A stretch of DNA of 64,000 nt from an uncultured Christensenella sp. (lineage in GTDB: Bacteria > Bacillota > Clostridia > Christensenellales > UBA1242): positions 1-64,000 of the forward strand of contig CATKZB010000006.1 in NCBI GenBank assembly GCA_949841595.1, written 5' to 3'. A program made the position numbers and the translations under genes. Below, piece after piece: positions 63,333 through 64,000 of the stretch. Within the stretch, counting starts at the first letter, position 1. Every line of letters begins with the position of its first letter. The notes beneath the pieces were generated by a model. It worked only from the letters and a program-made list of their open reading frames with translations, was not told the DNA's origin and made no database searches.

Positions 63333-64000
63333 ATGAACACAAATGTAGAAATTTTAAATTATTTAAATCTCGTAAACGAAAGACTTGGAAAATTGTATAA
63401 ATTGTCTGGTTTTAATCCTCTTCCAGATGATTTTGTTTTCAACAAAAAAGTGATCAAAGAGAGATTGTTTTTAAATCAAATGCAGTCTGAAATTTCTTTT
63501 CCAGATTTTGTGTTTGGCGAAAAGAAATATTTGAAAAAACATTTCAAATATTCAATCAAAAACATTAGAAATCTTTTGAAAAACAAAGAGTTATCAAAAG
63601 CTATGAGCACTGAATTTCAAACACGTTTCAGTGTTTATTTGACAATGAGAGAGAGCGTAACTGCCCTGCTTTTAAAAGATTTCAACAAATTCAATTTCAA
63701 CGAATGTGATGCTTATGCAGAAATTTTCAATATAAATCCCGTAATGTTCAACCTTTTGACAGAGCTTTTTGAAAAAGATTGCAATTTGGAGATGTTGATT
63801 GAAGAACTTGAAAACAAATATAAAACTTCTTATGAAGAAAAACTGAAAGCAATCGAAGCCAAAACAACAGCTCAAGAAATTAAGAAAAAAGAAAACACCA
63901 TTTTGGAACTTGAAAATGAGCGTGCAAACGCATTTACAAAAAATAAAGAAGAAATCAAAAATCACAAACTTGCAATAAAAAATGAGAAAAAGGCTGAAAA
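63333..64000 (+). CDS. hypothetical coiled-coil protein (3' end beyond window)
   Basis: An open frame of at least 222 codons begins at the ATG at 63333 and leaves the window. The first 150 residues are helical with aromatic clusters (FNPLPDDFVFNKKVIKERLF, FPDFVFGEKKYLKKHFKYS). From about residue 150 a charged coiled coil follows (EELENKYKTSYEEKLKAIEAK...ENTILELENERANAF). No signal peptide and no ribosome site. Family unknown. It diverges from the giant surface-protein gene. Confidence 0.65.
   Translation, partial: MNTNVEILNYLNLVNERLGKLYKLSGFNPLPDDFVFNKKVIKERLFLNQMQSEISFPDFVFGEKKYLKKHFKYSIKNIRNLLKNKELSKAMSTEFQTRFSVYLTMRESVTALLLKDFNKFNFNECDAYAEIFNINPVMFNLLTELFEKDCNLEMLIEELENKYKTSYEEKLKAIEAKTTAQEIKKKENTILELENERANAFTKNKEEIKNHKLAIKNEKKAE

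Overview
The window is AT-rich DNA from an uncultured low-GC, endospore-forming Firmicute, most likely a gut-type Clostridia. This rests on base composition, strong AGGAG-type ribosome binding sites, a yabP-yabQ-divIC-like sporulation/division cluster at 1.3-2.1 kb, a DUF975-type membrane protein and a heterodimeric ABC exporter. Both tRNAs (Ala-TGC, Arg-TCG) encode their CCA end. No rRNA or CRISPR array is present.

Layout. 1-7 kb: housekeeping (partial ferritin-like protein, RluA-type pseudouridine synthase, YabP, YabQ, DivIC-like protein, CvpA, two-gene ABC exporter). 7.1-14.9 kb: a seven-gene leftward operon that looks like a bacterial ESCRT module. It encodes an SPFH protein with two zinc ribbons, a one-helix membrane protein, a TPR protein, two Snf7/ESCRT-III-like coiled-coil proteins (one ending in a MIM1-like motif), a Vps4-like AAA ATPase with an N-terminal MIT-like domain, and a 1265-residue zinc ribbon-TPR-TIR-3TM-GLUG protein. 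I consider this the most interesting system here. 15-17.4 kb: an SDR enzyme, a lipoprotein, a tiny Cys/Gly-rich protein and a PH-domain protein.

17.56-29.06 kb: an 11.5-kb prophage in tRNA-Ala, bounded by 45-bp direct repeats. A Zot/pI-like ATPase, a small one-TM coat candidate, a secreted spike candidate with C-terminal membrane segments and a tyrosine integrase mark it as inovirus-like (filamentous phage). Its Rep has the HUH nuclease plus superfamily 3 helicase layout of eukaryotic CRESS-DNA viruses. The intergenic region beside rep carries a perfect 16-bp stem-loop whose loop holds the circovirus/cyclovirus nonanucleotide (TAGTATTAC / TAATACTAT). A self-cleaving CI/LexA-type repressor faces a phage-borne sigma factor across a promoter region with three palindromic operators.

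29-43 kb: an accessory block of single enzymes (cysteine synthase, GT14 glycosyltransferase, NUDIX hydrolase interrupted at a G9 tract, M19 dipeptidase, methyltransferases, GNAT). Mixed in are likely conflict genes: two proteins with ART-like motifs, a DUF3883-like nuclease candidate, a HEPN-like two-gene pair, and an IS3-type transposase broken by one stop codon. 43.3-64 kb: tRNA-Arg with tandem repeats derived from its own 5' end, an orphan VirD4/TraG coupling ATPase, three unknown genes, a DUF975-like membrane protein, cardiolipin synthase, a giant surface protein of about 4360 residues, and the start of an unknown coiled-coil gene that appears to be leaderless.
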